A stretch of 64,000 nt of DNA from Leptobrachium leishanense. Its lineage: Eukaryota > Chordata > Amphibia > Anura > Megophryidae. The stretch is taken from assembly GCA_009667805.1 (NCBI GenBank), contig CM019069.1, positions 59,327,422 through 59,391,421 on the forward strand, read 5' to 3'. Both the position numbers and the translations under genes were made by a program. The stretch's first letter is position 1; every line of letters starts with the position of its first letter. A model generated the notes under the pieces. It saw only the letters and a list, made by a program, of their open reading frames with translations. It searched no databases and had not been told where the DNA came from. Positions 19,641 to 31,044 of this stretch are shown in pieces.

Positions 19641-21168
19641 TAACATGAAATACGTACAAGGCAGGGCTTCTTCACACTCTAAAAGGGAATGGGCACAGAA
19701 AATGGAAATAAAATGCACAGGAGATACAGTAAAGGGATAACTGTTGGAAAGTACCAATAACGTTTAAGGCTGGGGTCAGACGAGCGCAGTGTTAACGTCC
19801 GTGTTGCCGCACATAAGTACATCCGTGGCAGCATAGCATTCTGACCAATGGAGCATCACACACGAAGTACGTCCGCACAGAGGTGCGGATGCATGACGGA
19901 CGCTGCAAACGGACGCAGGTTAGGCAAGAACGTAATACTGCTAGAACGGACGTGCGGAGTGCGCCACGTCCACAACGTCCGCATAGCTTTCTGTGTGAGT
20001 GATGGAGCGTGGTCAGACGGACTGCATTTATACGTCCAGCATTTTTGACGGACAGAATGTTTTTTCATTTTAATTTATTTTCCCTGCCACATCGGTCAAA
20101 AAATACATCAGTGAAAAAATGGACTGTGTGGCCACAACCTTGTTGTCAGTCAGTAAGTACGTCCGTACTGCACGGACGCACAGTCCGTACAAAATGCGCT
20201 CGTCTGACCCTAGCCTAAAAAGCACAAACAGTCAATGGTACATACATTGAATGTATAGAGAATGTTCTGCTTTGGAGGAGAAAGTCTCTGTAAATGGGTG
20301 TTCTTTCTTGCATCAAAGGGTGTGTGTCCAACTTGTATAATAGGTACCTCAAATGCAAGAGACACAATACATAGTGCAATATTGCATGTCCATTATATAG
20401 ATAGATATAGAGGTAGCAGAAAAAAGAACTCACACTTTGAGAGCTTCCAGCCCTCATATGGTCACCTCCCAGGTTGTTAGGGCCAACCTGCTTGCCCTTA
20501 AACTCCCGATCGTTCAGATCTTCATGGGCAGTAGGGATCACCTCAGACACCTCAATGAGGGGAGAGGGTATAAATTTCCAAGAGAGTTTATTTATTATTT
20601 CTCCAAAAGGATTGGATGCACCAAATAAAAACTGGAATATTAAAAAGAAATAAAATCAAATGAATCGGGGTCAAAGCCATACGCGTTTCGTATTAAACTC
20701 TCTTGGAAATTTATACCCTCTCCCCTCATTGAGGTGTCTGAGGTGATCCCTACAGCCCATGAAGATCTGAACGATCGGGAGTTTAAAGGCAAGCAGGTTG
20801 GCCCTAACAACCTGGGAGGTGACCATATGAGGGCTGGAAGCTCTCAAAGTGTGAGTTCTTTTTTCTGCTACCTCTATATCTATCTATGTATTGTGTCTCT
20901 TGCATTTGAGGTACCTATTATACAAGTTGGACACACACCCTTTGATGCAAGAAAGAACACCCATTTACAGAGACTTTCTCCTCCAAAGCAGAACATTCTC
21001 TATACATTCAATGTATGTACCATTGACTGTTTGTGCTTTTTAAGCGTTATTGGTACTTTCCAACAGTTATCCCTTTACTGTATCTCCTGTGCATTTTATT
21101 TCCATTTTCTGTGCCCATTCCCTTTTAGAGTGTGAAGAGGCGCTGCCTTGTACGTATTTTCATGTTAT
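19641..21168. repeat. Large inverted repeat, arms about 475 bp, 103-bp spacer
   Basis: Left arm 19,641-20,590 and right arm 20,695-21,168 are near-identical reverse complements from CATGAAATACGTACAAGGC to AAGAGAGTTT. The left arm additionally holds MITE B3 (19,768-20,215 plus one TAA) and 25 bp near 20,375-20,400 absent from the right arm. Without these, the arms match in length. The spacer contains ACGCGTTTCG. Both arms carry the same 44-residue frame start (MSEVIPTAHEDLNDREFKGK), which reflects duplication and is not evidence of coding. Confidence 0.93.
19768..20215 (-). mobile_element. Harbinger-like MITE, subfamily B (B3)
   Basis: Ends GGCTGGGGTCAGACGAGCGC and GCTCGTCTGACCCTAGCC with TAA on both sides. 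The matching site in the right arm of the inverted repeat (about 21,040) is empty and has a single TTAA. This gives a direct before-and-after view of the insertion. Confidence 0.95.
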
Positions 21169-21169
21169 G

Positions 21170-22020
21170 GTCATCTTTTGGATATTGGGAAGATATCTCA
21201 GTTTGGCATTTATAGCGACCTTCAGTTCATCTTTCACTATTTGTAAGCACACTACCTTCCATTTAATTTTGTGTTATATTGAGAGACGGTGCATGAAAAA
21301 ATGCAACCCTGCAGCATGAATAATTCATATGGTGCAGGCTAGAAATTACCAACCTTGATTAGTAATATACCTGTTGCAGGGCAGCGCTTTACCTGTCCTT
21401 CCCCTCTGCATTAAATGGTAGCATAGAACCTGGTCAGTCCAGCAACCCTACGTACGGTTATGCATGATGAAAGGAAATTATGGGTGCATTAACTAAACCA
21501 TGAATTCAGGAGATGATTTAATCATAGGCCACGATTATTAAGCTTGTAGGAGGAAAGGAGGTAGAAGACCTTTCTAAAATGGGCATTTATAGTCTTACAA
21601 TCCCTGACCCTAGTTACTAGGGTCGCTAATGCAGCCCTGCAGTATGTAGAATCTATACGCTGCAGGAAAGGAATCCCAGGTGACCTGCCTTGACTTCCTT
21701 CCTGCAGTGTATGAATTATACATGTTGATGGCCAGCACTTTTCCCTATGCTCCCCTCTACTCGAACAAATGTGTGTCTAGGGAAACAAGGCTGATCTGGC
21801 AACACTAAGGTCTACCTTCCTGTAGTCTGTCTCCTCAAACACATATATTGCCAAAGTTATTTCTAATTTGTTCACTTTTTTTTGATTACTTCTTTTAATT
21901 TTTTACTCCCATGATCGTAGCGAACTGTACTATGCTTCGCTACGTCGATCGTTTTTAATTGTCTGCAGTGTATATATCCAATGTCCAGTTTGTACCTGGG
22001 AGTGAGCCGTCTATGCACTG
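21170..22020. other. Unassigned non-coding DNA
   Basis: No gene or repeat that recurs in the window. A small imperfect inverted repeat, GATCGTAGCGAACTGTAC / GCTTCGCTACGTCGATC, lies at 21,913-21,951. Confidence 0.45.
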
Positions 22021-22023
22021 TAA

Positions 22024-22457
22024 GACTAGGGTCAAACGAATGCATTTTTCTCATCAATCGTCAAAAAGTGCGTCCGAACGCATGGACGTATTTTTTTTTT
22101 TTTTTTTTTTTTTTACGGTGGACGCGAAAGTGGTCAAACGATACGCATTTTCGTGCGTGTTTTTTTACGGATCGTCAATAAAACACTTTTTACGTCTGGA
22201 CGTTATGTAGGCTGGACATTAGCAGCGTTAGACGTCTCCTAATCACGCACACACGCCGCTATGCCGACGCAGCGCACTCTGTACGTCAGTACTAGCGGTT
22301 CGACGTTCTCGAAATAAATGCGTTCGTTTGCCGCTTGCGTTGCGCGGCCGAACTTTCGTGCGGCCGTACTTCGTATATTGGCCGTCATTCGCTGCTAGCG
22401 CGGCCGTGATTAAGTGCACCTAAACGCACGTTAAAATGCGTTAATCTGACCCCAGCC
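22024..22457 (+). mobile_element. Harbinger-like MITE A5
   Basis: A-subfamily copy with TAA on both sides and a start changed to GACTAGGGTCAAACGAATGC. A poly-T expansion at 22,089-22,113 replaces the usual short T run. The overlapping plus frames are shadows. Confidence 0.9.
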
Positions 22458-22519
22458 TAATCTGTGAGCTTTCTGTACAATGGAGGATAAGGTTTCAAAA
22501 ATGTGTGATTCATGTCTAA

Positions 22520-22948
22520 GGCTAGGGACAGATGAGCGCATTTTCTGCGGCCACCGTCAAAATGTACGTCGATGCGTGCGCACGCATTTTTTCACGGAAT
22601 ACGCTTAAGTGGTCAGACGACCACAGTCGCACAGTCGCAGGTACTCACCAACGCAATTCTAGGGAAATCCGGCTGTTTGAACGTTATGTAGGCCGCACAC
22701 TAGCAGCGTCTGACGTCTCCTAATCACGCACACACTCTGCCATGCGGCCGCAGCGCACTCTGTACGTCTGTAGCAGCGGTTTCACGTTCTGAGAAAAATG
22801 CGTTCATTTGCCGGTTGCGTGGTGTCGGCGCACTTTTGTACGCACGTACTGTGTATATTGGCCGTCATTGGCCGTTATGTGCTGCTACTGCCGCCGTGAT
22901 TTAGTGCGCCTGCACGCGCGTTCCGACTGCCCCACTCTGACCCTAGCC
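22520..22948 (+). mobile_element. Harbinger-like MITE A6
   Basis: A divergent A copy (GGCTAGGGACAGATGAGCGC) with TAA at 22,517-22,519 and 22,949-22,951. The middle differs (GGTCAGACGACCACAGTCGC) from other A copies, but the outer thirds align. It abuts B4. Confidence 0.88.
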
Positions 22949-22953
22949 TAAAA

Positions 22954-23817
22954 GGCTAGGGTCAGACGAGCACGTTTTCTACGGACTGTGCGCCCGTGCA
23001 GTATGGACGCACTTTTTTGACTGAAGACGCAGTAGTCACCACACAGTCTGTTTTTGTGACGTTATTTTTGACGGATGTAGGAGGGAAAATAAATTAAAAT
23101 GAAAAAACATTTTGTCCGTCAAAAATGCTGGACGTATAAATGCAGTCCGTCTGACCGTTCCATCACTCACACACAAAGCTATGTGGATGTGGCGCACTCC
23201 GCACGTCCGTTCTAGCAGTATTACGTTCTTGCTAAGGCTGGGGTCAGACGAACGCAGTGCGATCGTGCGTTTAGCCGCACTTTATTACGGCCGTGGTAGT
23301 AGCAAATGACATCCAACGCAGGCCCACACACGAAGTACGGCCGCACGAAATTTCGGCCGCGCAACGCAAGCAGCAAATGAACGCATTTTTGCAAGAACGA
23401 CGAACCGCTAGTACTGACGTACAGAGTGCGCTGCGTCCGCATAGCGGCGTGTGTGCGTGATTTAGGAGACGTCAGACGCTGCTCATGTCCGGCCAACATA
23501 ACGTCCAGACACCCAAAGTTTCCTGGTTCGGATCCGTAAAAAATCCGGCCAAAATTGCGCATTGTAAGACCGCTATCGCGTCTTCCGCGAAAAAATGCTT
23601 TCGGACGCATCAACGCACTTTTTGACGGTAGACGTGAAAAATGCGTTCGTCTTACCCTAGCCTAACCTGCGTCCGTTTGCCGCGTACGTAGTGCGTCCGC
23701 ACTTCCGTGCAGACGTACTTCGTGTGTGGGGCTTCATTGGTCATGATTATCTGCTATAACGGACGTACTAAAGTGCGGCTACACGGACGTTAACACTACG
23801 TTCGTCTGACCCCAGTC
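22954..23817 (+). mobile_element. Harbinger-like MITE B4, interrupted by A7
   Basis: Parts are 22,954-23,235 and 23,663-23,817. Joined, they read through TTCTTGCTAACCTGCGTCC, as in intact B copies (B6 reads TTCTTGCCTAACTTGCGTCC). The start is GGCTAGGGTCAGACGAGCAC and the end GACCCCAGTC, followed by TTA. Confidence 0.92.
23236..23662 (-). mobile_element. Harbinger-like MITE A7, nested in B4
   Basis: Inverted A copy between TAA at 23,233-23,235 and 23,663-23,665. It was inserted into B4, so this A copy is younger than this B copy. It shares CCAACGCAGGCCCACACACG with A8, a sub-lineage separate from A2 and A12. Confidence 0.93.
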
Positions 23818-23820
23818 TTA

Positions 23821-24619
23821 AATGTATTTTTGTATGTGTTTTTAGTTAGATATAAAATATTTTTTTATTAGATCATTTAGTATTTAGGATGAGGCAATTG
23901 CTGAGTATTTCTTGTGGGAATACACATTTCATGATAAAGTACTACAAGCAGATTTTAAATGATGTAATGGATGGATGAATGTATATACCTACAGATGTTT
24001 TCCAGTGAATCATCCCAAGGGTTGAATTTTTAACTACATGAGTTCATTTTTTGTGTGTGTAAATCCGGCACACTGAAGATTATTCCATATTCTTTTCACA
24101 TTAAACCTTATCTCATTAGGTTTTATTAGCTGGCAGGGAGTTGTGGAAGTTGTAGTCCAACAATGGCTGCAAAGCGACGCTGGTTACTCCTGTTCGACAG
24201 TTCTTTTATCTTTTTCCAGGGGAGAAAATCTTCTCGCAGCAAGTCTGCTTCTTTATCCCATTCTAGCCCATGGTAAATACTCCATATATTCCTTACAAGA
24301 GGTGGAAAGGTTAAACGTGTTAATAGATATCCCTTGGTAGAAATTGTCCATTGATTTTGCTGCATGGAGGACTTCCTGGCCCTCTGGTTTGAGAGCAGAT
24401 AAAGATGCTCTAATGCGGCCATTATCTACGTGCCTGCAGTTTTGAAGATGTTTGTGGACATCAAATTGATTTATCACATGTCTGGACCTGGTATGTTTAT
24501 ACAAATGCCTCAAAACTGCTTGACATGTTTGTTCTGGGTGTTTCATTCCAGGCAGGCAGCGGATTATTTTGTGCAAGAACCCAAAGCCTGCGTTTCGGAT
24601 GTTAGATCTTTCTATCTAA
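23821..24619. other. Unassigned non-coding DNA
   Basis: Holds the start of the U array flank, with no recognisable gene. Frames at 24,126-24,576 overlap on both strands. Confidence 0.45.
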
Positions 24620-25530
24620 TAAAATTAAGGCAGGAGGGGGAAAAGTGAGGTTAAAAGCCTCTATACTGCCAATTACAAGGAACAATATAAATAATTGTGA
24701 AAAACATCTATATGTGCAAGGAACTCTGAGAAATGCTTTGACCGAAAGGCCAATTTGCTACTATCCCCATATGCAGCAAAGAACTCTGGGTACAACATGC
24801 AAATGAAGTACAGTTTCTTACTTTTTTTAATTTATTTTAATAAAGCGTATCAGCGCCGATGCAGACTTTTGATGCAAAAACAAAAGTGAGAAATTTGCAT
24901 GTCTTACCCATAGTTCCTTGCTGCATTCAGTGATTGTAGCAAAAGCAGCTCTGTGGGCAAAGCAGTTTTCGGATTTACTTGCACGTGTAGATATTAATTG
25001 CATTTATTTATATTCTAGTCATAGCATAAGGGTTTTTACCATGGTTTCTTTTTTACCCAAACGCTTAATAATAATAATAATAAATAATAATAAGCAGCGT
25101 TTGGGTAAAAAAGAAACCATGGTAAAAAAAACCTTATGCTATGCCTAGAATATAAATAATTGCAATTAATATCTACACACGTGCAAGCAAATCCGAGAAC
25201 TGCTTTGCCCACAGAGCTACTTTTGCTACAATCACTGAATGCAGCAAGGAACTATGGGTAGGACGTGCAAATTTCTCACTTTTGTTTTTTCATCAAAAGT
25301 CTGCATCGGCGCTGATACCTTTTTTTTTTTAATAAAGAGTAAGAAACTGTACTTCATTTGTATGTCATACTCAGAGTTCCTTGCTGCATTCATTGTTTGT
25401 AGCAAAAGCAGCTCTGTGGGCAAAGCCGTTCTCGGATTTACTTGCACGTGTAGATATTAATTTCAATTATTTATATTCTAGCCATAGCATAAAGGTTTTA
25501 CCATGGTTTCTTTTTTACCCAAACGCTTGT
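24620..25530. repeat. Palindromic array of four U units (-, +, -, +)
   Basis: A unit of about 225 bp (CAGACTTTTGATG, AAAGTGAGAAATTTGCATG, GTTCCTTGCTGCATTCA, GCAGCTCTGTGGGCAAAGC, CTTGCACGTGTAGATATTAA, ACCATGGTTTCTTTTTTACC) occurs four times in alternating orientation: about 24,620-24,840, 24,844-25,062, 25,096-25,320 and 25,325-25,530. The two central units form a nearly perfect palindrome around an (AAT)n spacer. The outer pair is more diverged. No coding is apparent. Confidence 0.88.
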
Positions 25531-26329
25531 TGTTGATAATAATAATAATATTATTATTATTAATTCTCTGTTTATGTTTTGGATTCCTTTTTGGTACCTA
25601 AAATGTATCCTGTTTTCAGATTTTGTAGCACGACCTGATTTCACTGTTTTACTTTATCCACTCTTTTTCTGAAGCTCTCATAGTACCCAGTCAGAATATT
25701 AATAGTGGGACTTACTCCTTTTTTTTTTCCTCTTTGAAAATCACTAGCTTGATAGCCAAGGCCAGAGAACAGTTACGCAGCAGGGTGAGCAAATTAACTA
25801 AAGTTCATAATTTTAAATAGTCCCACCATGTTCTGAGCAAAACAAGAAAATAGGATGTTTTCCATAGAAATAAGGAACATGGTATGATTACAAAAACAGT
25901 TATATAAAAAAAAGAGGCAGCTCTGCCTTGTATGTCAGGGGGCCGTGGATTGCATTCATAAGGTTTGCTGCTGACATTCAAGTCTGTAGCCATAACTGTC
26001 AAACTGCCTCTTCTCAATATGTTGTGATGGATGCAAAGGCTTGGGAGCAACCAGGTCTTTATACAATCGAAACATTGTATCGTTTCCACACTGCAATGTG
26101 TTTTATGAGGCAGTGGTGGTCTTATCATGATTGCTTGTCTTTTAATAAGCCTCCTGGGAAGCAATTATATTTTTCCTCTTCTTTTGTCTTTGAGTAATAT
26201 TATTTATAAATAGAATATGATTAGCAACTGTTAAAATGAAGAGGACAAAAAGGATATTAAAATCCTCCACTACGCGAAATTGAGAATAAATGAGAAAAAA
26301 AAACCCATTTAGATGTCCAATAAATCATA
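25531..26329. other. Unassigned non-coding DNA
   Basis: AT-rich, with an (AAT)/(ATT) run at 25,538-25,562. Frames at 25,805-26,197 run on both strands and show no family signature. Confidence 0.45.
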
Positions 26330-27060
26330 GGCTTTCTTTGCAAGCAGAGCTCCATTGCCACACCCCTGTATGTGGTGATGAATTCTGGGAAGGACATGCA
26401 AATCAAGCCCACAATTTCTCACTTCTTGAATGAAAGGTCTGCTGCAAGGCAGACACCCCACATGCCAGTGCAATACCTTGCTAGCATAGGTTAAGTCAGG
26501 GGTCAGCAAGCTTGGCACTCCAAAGGTCTTGGAAATGCATCTCCTACGATGCTCAACTATTCACTAGGTTTGCAGGACCTCATGGGAAATGTAGTTCCAA
26601 AATAACTGCAGAGCCGTGGTTACTGACCCATGGCCTAGGAAAGTGGTGGCAAACATTGGCACCCCATGTGTTTTGGACTGATGATGTCAGACTATATGTC
26701 TGATGATGCTTAGTCAGTCACACATAAGGCTGGCTGAGCATTATGGGACATGTAGTTCAGAAACATCTCAGGTGTCAAATTTTTGCCTTCACTGGGCTAG
26801 CGTAACAAGCCATAAACTGTCTAGAAGTGCTCTATCTGGTTGCATACTCTAACCTATGCTTGTACCCCTCTACCGTGGTATTGCACTGGAACGTGGGGCA
26901 TCTACAGGAGACGTTTGATGCAAAATAATGAGAAATTGTGGGTTTTAATTGCAGGTCCTACCCAGAATTCACTGCTACATATGGGGGAGTTTGCCAAAAG
27001 AGCTTTCTGGGCAAAGCAAGTCTCTGTTTTGCTTAGATGTGTAAATGTTTCTCACAATGA
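26330..27060. repeat. Second U palindrome, interrupted by P elements
   Basis: A minus U unit (26,330-26,495: GCAGAGCTCCATTGCC, GAATTCTGGGAAGGACATGC) and a plus U unit (about 26,815-27,060: AACCTATGCTTG, AATAATGAGAAATTGTGGG, CCCAGAATTCACTGCTACAT) face each other. Between them are a P palindrome (26,497-26,634) and a degenerate P relative (26,640-26,800). Confidence 0.75.
26497..26634. mobile_element. Palindromic MITE, family P
   Basis: GGGGTCAGCAAGCTTGGCAC at one end and GTGGTTACTGACCCATGG at the other, with ATGGGAAATGTAGTTCCAAA inside. Inserted near the centre of the second U palindrome. Confidence 0.78.
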
Positions 27061-27931
27061 TCTATAATCTCTTCAATAATAATTTGTACACATCGGTGCC
27101 GTTTTTATTTTGGGTTATGTCTTGCCTAGCTTGCAAAGAGGTAAACTCTCTTGTAAATAATTCTCTTTGACGACCTGCTACACTGTTTACAAAATTCTCC
27201 TTTTAAATCTCTTTTGTTGATGTCAACATGAGGCTGTCACCCCTCTTATACCTGTGACAACAAGTTGGACAGTACCTCTAAGGTGTCTAGACCCAAGCTG
27301 CAACTCTCTTCCAGTCTCTTTGTCACCAGAAAGACCTTTTTTTAAAGCTCATAAAGCTCACCTCTTGAAAGAACTCCTCAAGCTTTGAACAAAATCCCAC
27401 CTTCAGCCTCCAGTGGTCACATCTGTCAAGCAGCCGGTCCTGCCATCTGCACCTGGGACTGTGACTCGCTGTCTTAACTCTCTTATAAAAGTCTGTGCAA
27501 ACCTTTATCTCCCTTTACACGTGGTCTATTCTATATAATCAAAGGTGATGCGCGTGGCATGCATTAAATGTTGCTCTTGACTCTTTCTAAAATGTTGTTA
27601 GACACACCGATTGCTACAATGTGAAGGATCTGTTGATTTTGTTATTGAAAGATTTCAGTCTCTGGCGGTGTCTCGGGTCAGTTCATGGGTGGGTTACGAT
27701 CTATCCACCGGAAGAACAAACCAGACTGTTCTGTGACGTTCACCTTTTTAAAAATAAAACATGAGTCGGTCTACTGCCTTAGGGATATTCTTGTATATTT
27801 TGCAAATGGATTGATTGTGAATGGATAGAAATCGGTCGTAAAGGTGAAACACCGTGCAAGTCAGGAGCTGCTACTTTCATCTGCGGTTATTAATCAGCTG
27901 CTGGTCAGAGTTCTGCGATTGCGGCCCTTTA
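27061..27931. other. Unassigned non-coding DNA
   Basis: No gene, tandem repeat or recurring element recognised. Confidence 0.45.
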
Positions 27932-28368
27932 GGCTAGGGTCAGACTAACGCATTTTTCGCATCGTCCGTAAAAAAAAAAAAAAAATGCGTTCGAACGTAT
28001 GGACGTACTTTTTCACAGAATACGCGACAGCGGTCATACGATGCGCATTTACGGCCGTGATTTTTTTACGGATCCAAACCAGGAAACTTTTTGCGTGTGG
28101 ACGTTATGTTGGCCGGACATGAGCTGCGTCTGACGTCTCCTAATCACGCACACACGCCGCTATGCGGACGCAGTGCTCTTTGTACGTCAGTACTAGCAGT
28201 TCGACGTTCTTGCAAAAATGTGTTAGTTTTCCGCTTGTGCTGCGCGGCCAAACTTTTGTGTGGCCGTACTTCGTGTGTGGGTCTGCATTGGACGTCATTT
28301 GCTGCTACCACGGCCGTAATAAAGTGCGGCTGCACGCGCGTTCCCACTGCGTTCGTCTGACCCCAGCC
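27932..28368 (+). mobile_element. Harbinger-like MITE A8
   Basis: A copy with TTA at 27,929-27,931 and 28,369-28,371. It has an A-run near 27,970-27,982 and the variant GGATCCAAACCAGGAAAC in place of GGATCATCAATAAAACAC, shared with A7, A10 and A11. Confidence 0.93.
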
Positions 28369-28372
28369 TTAA

Positions 28373-28801
28373 GGCTAGGGTCAGAAGAACACATTTTTCG
28401 CTTTGTCCGTGAAAAAGTGCATTCGAACGAATGGACATATTTTTTTTCACGGAATACGTGATAGCGGTCATACGATGCGCATTTTCGTCCGTGATTTTGT
28501 ACGGATCATCAATAAAACACTTTTTGCGTTTGGACGTTATGTTGGCCGGACATGAGCAGCGTCTGTCGTCTCCTAATCACGCATACACGCCGCTATGCGG
28601 ACGCAGCGCACTCTGTACGTCAGTACTAGCGGTTTCACATTCTCGAAAAAATGCGTTTGTTTGCCGCTTGCGTTGCGCGGCCAAACTTTCGTGCTTCCCT
28701 ACTTCGTATATTGCCCATCATTGGACGTCATTTGCTGCTACTACGGCCGTTATAAAGTGTGGCTGCATGTGCGTTCGCACTGCGTTCGTCTGACCCCAGC
28801 C
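28373..28801 (+). mobile_element. Harbinger-like MITE A9
   Basis: Directly follows A8. The join reads AGCC-TTAA-GGCT, so A8's TTA and A9's TAA overlap by two bases. TAA follows at 28,802-28,804. The frames at 28,162-28,804 spanning both copies give repeated peptides because both DNA copies are alike. Confidence 0.93.
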
Positions 28802-28927
28802 TAAACCATTGGACTTGAAGACTCATCACCCCCAGCCAATGTCCTGGATTAGCTTAATGCTATTGGAACAATTGAAGGGACTGAGCTGTCAATCTCCATC
28901 TTCATGCATATGGGTTTGTAGATTTAC

Positions 28928-29100
28928 AGGGATATTCAGATAGAAGTGAAAACCTTGAGAATGACTGGAGAAGTGAAAATTCTAGGTCAAACCAGAAAAA
29001 TTCTCCCATTTATCTCACTTTCCAAAATGGCTATTTGTTCTAGATTGTTCATTCTCCTGGCAATTCTCAAGGTTTTCACCTCTCTCTGAATAGCCCTGTT
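28928..29100. mobile_element. Hairpin MITE, family H
   Basis: Starts ACAGGGATATTCAGATAGAA and ends CTCTCTGAATAGCCCTGTTA. Both termini are complete, defining the family end as CAGGGTTATTCAGAGAG or close to it. The arms carry GAAAATTCTAGGTCAA and its partner. Confidence 0.85.
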
Positions 29101-30347
29101 AGTTTATTTGTTTTTGGCACATCATATGGTGAAATATGCAATATTTAGCATATGTATTTGGCAGCCACTACTTTTTTTTTCTTCACCAATCTATCAATGA
29201 TACTTTATTTTAAATTGTAAATAATGGAGTTTGGTCCCACTCCCCTCCCTTCTTTTCATTTCTAAATTACCCATTTGTATGTGGAGCTTCAGGAAGAAAA
29301 AAATGAGAAACATTATTGTTTTAATGCTATAAGACAGGCTATTACAAAGATGTCAAAGGATAAAGGGATTTGAGTAGGATCATGTGTACATTGCCCATAA
29401 TTGGGGATGAGCGTCGGTCCAGCATCCCCAAATTACTTCCGAGGACTCTGTATCATATCAGTGCTGTCACTGTATTTTAGTAAATGGTGACGTGCAGATA
29501 CAATAGGGCTGGCAGTAAATTGGTGCTACTTCTCTCCCTGTGTGGCAGAACTCTTAATGCAGTGTGCAGTATTAGATTAAGCATCCATGAAAGCTGTCTG
29601 TTTTTTTTGGGGGTTTTTTTTCCTTCTTTCTTTTTAATGTGATTTATTTTATTTTCAGCTTGGCCTGTGAATGGGGGAGAATGTAGTTCTTCAACATGAG
29701 CAATGGGCCCTTGTGTGCGCGGCCTGTAGTTTGTGAACTCTGCTAGTTTTTGCCGGAGAATACTAACGAGTGACTCTTTTGTATGGCTGCTTTACTTCCC
29801 GATCACATCTTTAACTTTTTCTTTCAAGTCCCATGTAGCCACAAACTAATCAGGATTAATTTATATTAACAGGCAAAATATCTACTGCAAAATATACTTT
29901 ATTTAAAAACTTTTTTTTTTTTTTTTGCTTCGCACCATTCTTAGTCTACCTTTTTATTGTACAAGTGCTTTTACTGCTGTTGTTAATGTTTTATATTTAA
30001 GGTTTGGTACCCATTAAATCCCAACACTTGTGTTGCACAGTTTGCTTCAGAATGAGCCAATCTGCTCATAAAATTTACTCCATGGGCACCGGAAACTTTT
30101 GTTGAAGAAAGTGTCCCCTCTCCCCGCCTTTCATGCATATAATGTCTATGAACAGCACTACAATATGTACAAGTCAATATCCGGGAATATGTCACAGACA
30201 GAAGCTTTGAGTCACTTCCTCGATAAGATCTGTACAGTATGGATTGTATGAATATTTATTCAACTTTCCATAATGAAAGTGGACAATCTAACTACAACTA
30301 CCAGAAAGCCTGTAGATTTGCAGCAAAGTTAAGAAATTCAAATGTGA
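29101..30347. other. Unassigned non-coding DNA
   Basis: T-rich runs (29,167-29,180; 29,911-29,926). A possible acceptor-like TTATTTTATTTTCAG at 29,658 is followed by an immediate stop in one frame and no donor in register. No gene is supported. Confidence 0.45.
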
Positions 30348-30790
30348 CTGAGGTGCGTTCAGTTCCTCAGCAGCTGCTGAATTGTTCCATTGCAGCAGTT
30401 CAGTTTGCTGCAGCCATCTCACTGAACGCTTTGGCTGTGAATATTGGAGCAAAAGGGCAGAGGATTGCTTGATGAAAGGTGCTGTTTCTGCAAAATCCAC
30501 TTTTGTCCATTTTATTACCACTTTAGTGTTAATGTTTACCATGTTCCAATAAATATTTGATGTTTTGCTCCACCAAACCTTCAAACTGAACATTTTCTTA
30601 TTGGATTATTATTTGCTACGTGGAGGCGGCCATCTTTCCCACGTCACACTCAGCTAACCCCGCAGCACCTCTCGACTTGGCTGCAAGTGCTAAGTTAGCA
30701 GTGCTGAGCACTGGGCTGTAGAACGGCGTTCAGTGGCAAGTTGCTAACTTAGCACTTGCAGCGGCTGAGCAACTGAATGCGGCTCAGGTG
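30348..30790 (+). mobile_element. CAGAG-ended TIR element (family G), copy 1
   Basis: Starts CTGAGGTGCGTTCAGTTCCT and ends GCAACTGAATGCGGCTCAGG, which are inverted partners. It shares GCAAGTGCTAAGTTAGCA, ACGTCACACTCAGC and GAGGCGGCCATCTTT with copies 2 and 3. It is the shortest and most diverged copy, and the terminal open reading frame is decayed. Confidence 0.8.
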
Positions 30791-31044
30791 TCTTATATTT
30801 ATCAATCTGATACTTATTGTTTGTTAAAGCTCTTATTTTTGTATTGTATGCAGGGGCAAACGGGCAAGCCTTGGGGTCAGCGGGCATTATGCGATAATGG
30901 GGGCTCCCCATTGTGTCTGTCCACATGCAAGTCCCAACCACATACATGCACAACCCATATGTACATTGTTGAATTACAGAATTTTTTTCACATTATTTTC
31001 AAAATGAAACTAATCTGCTGTTGTGCTGCAGCAGCCATCACTTA

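Noticed and set aside
20734..21135. 133-residue frame also present in the opposite arm (20,215-20,550)
   Set aside because: Identical beginnings result from the inverted repeat. No homology recognised and no sign of selection can be judged.
24620..25530. CRISPR-like array
   Set aside because: Repeats are 225 bp, alternate in orientation, and have no regular short spacers; the genome is eukaryotic.
29640..29760. Possible exon after TTATTTTATTTTCAG
   Set aside because: The frame starting LGL stops at once and no donor supports the other frames.
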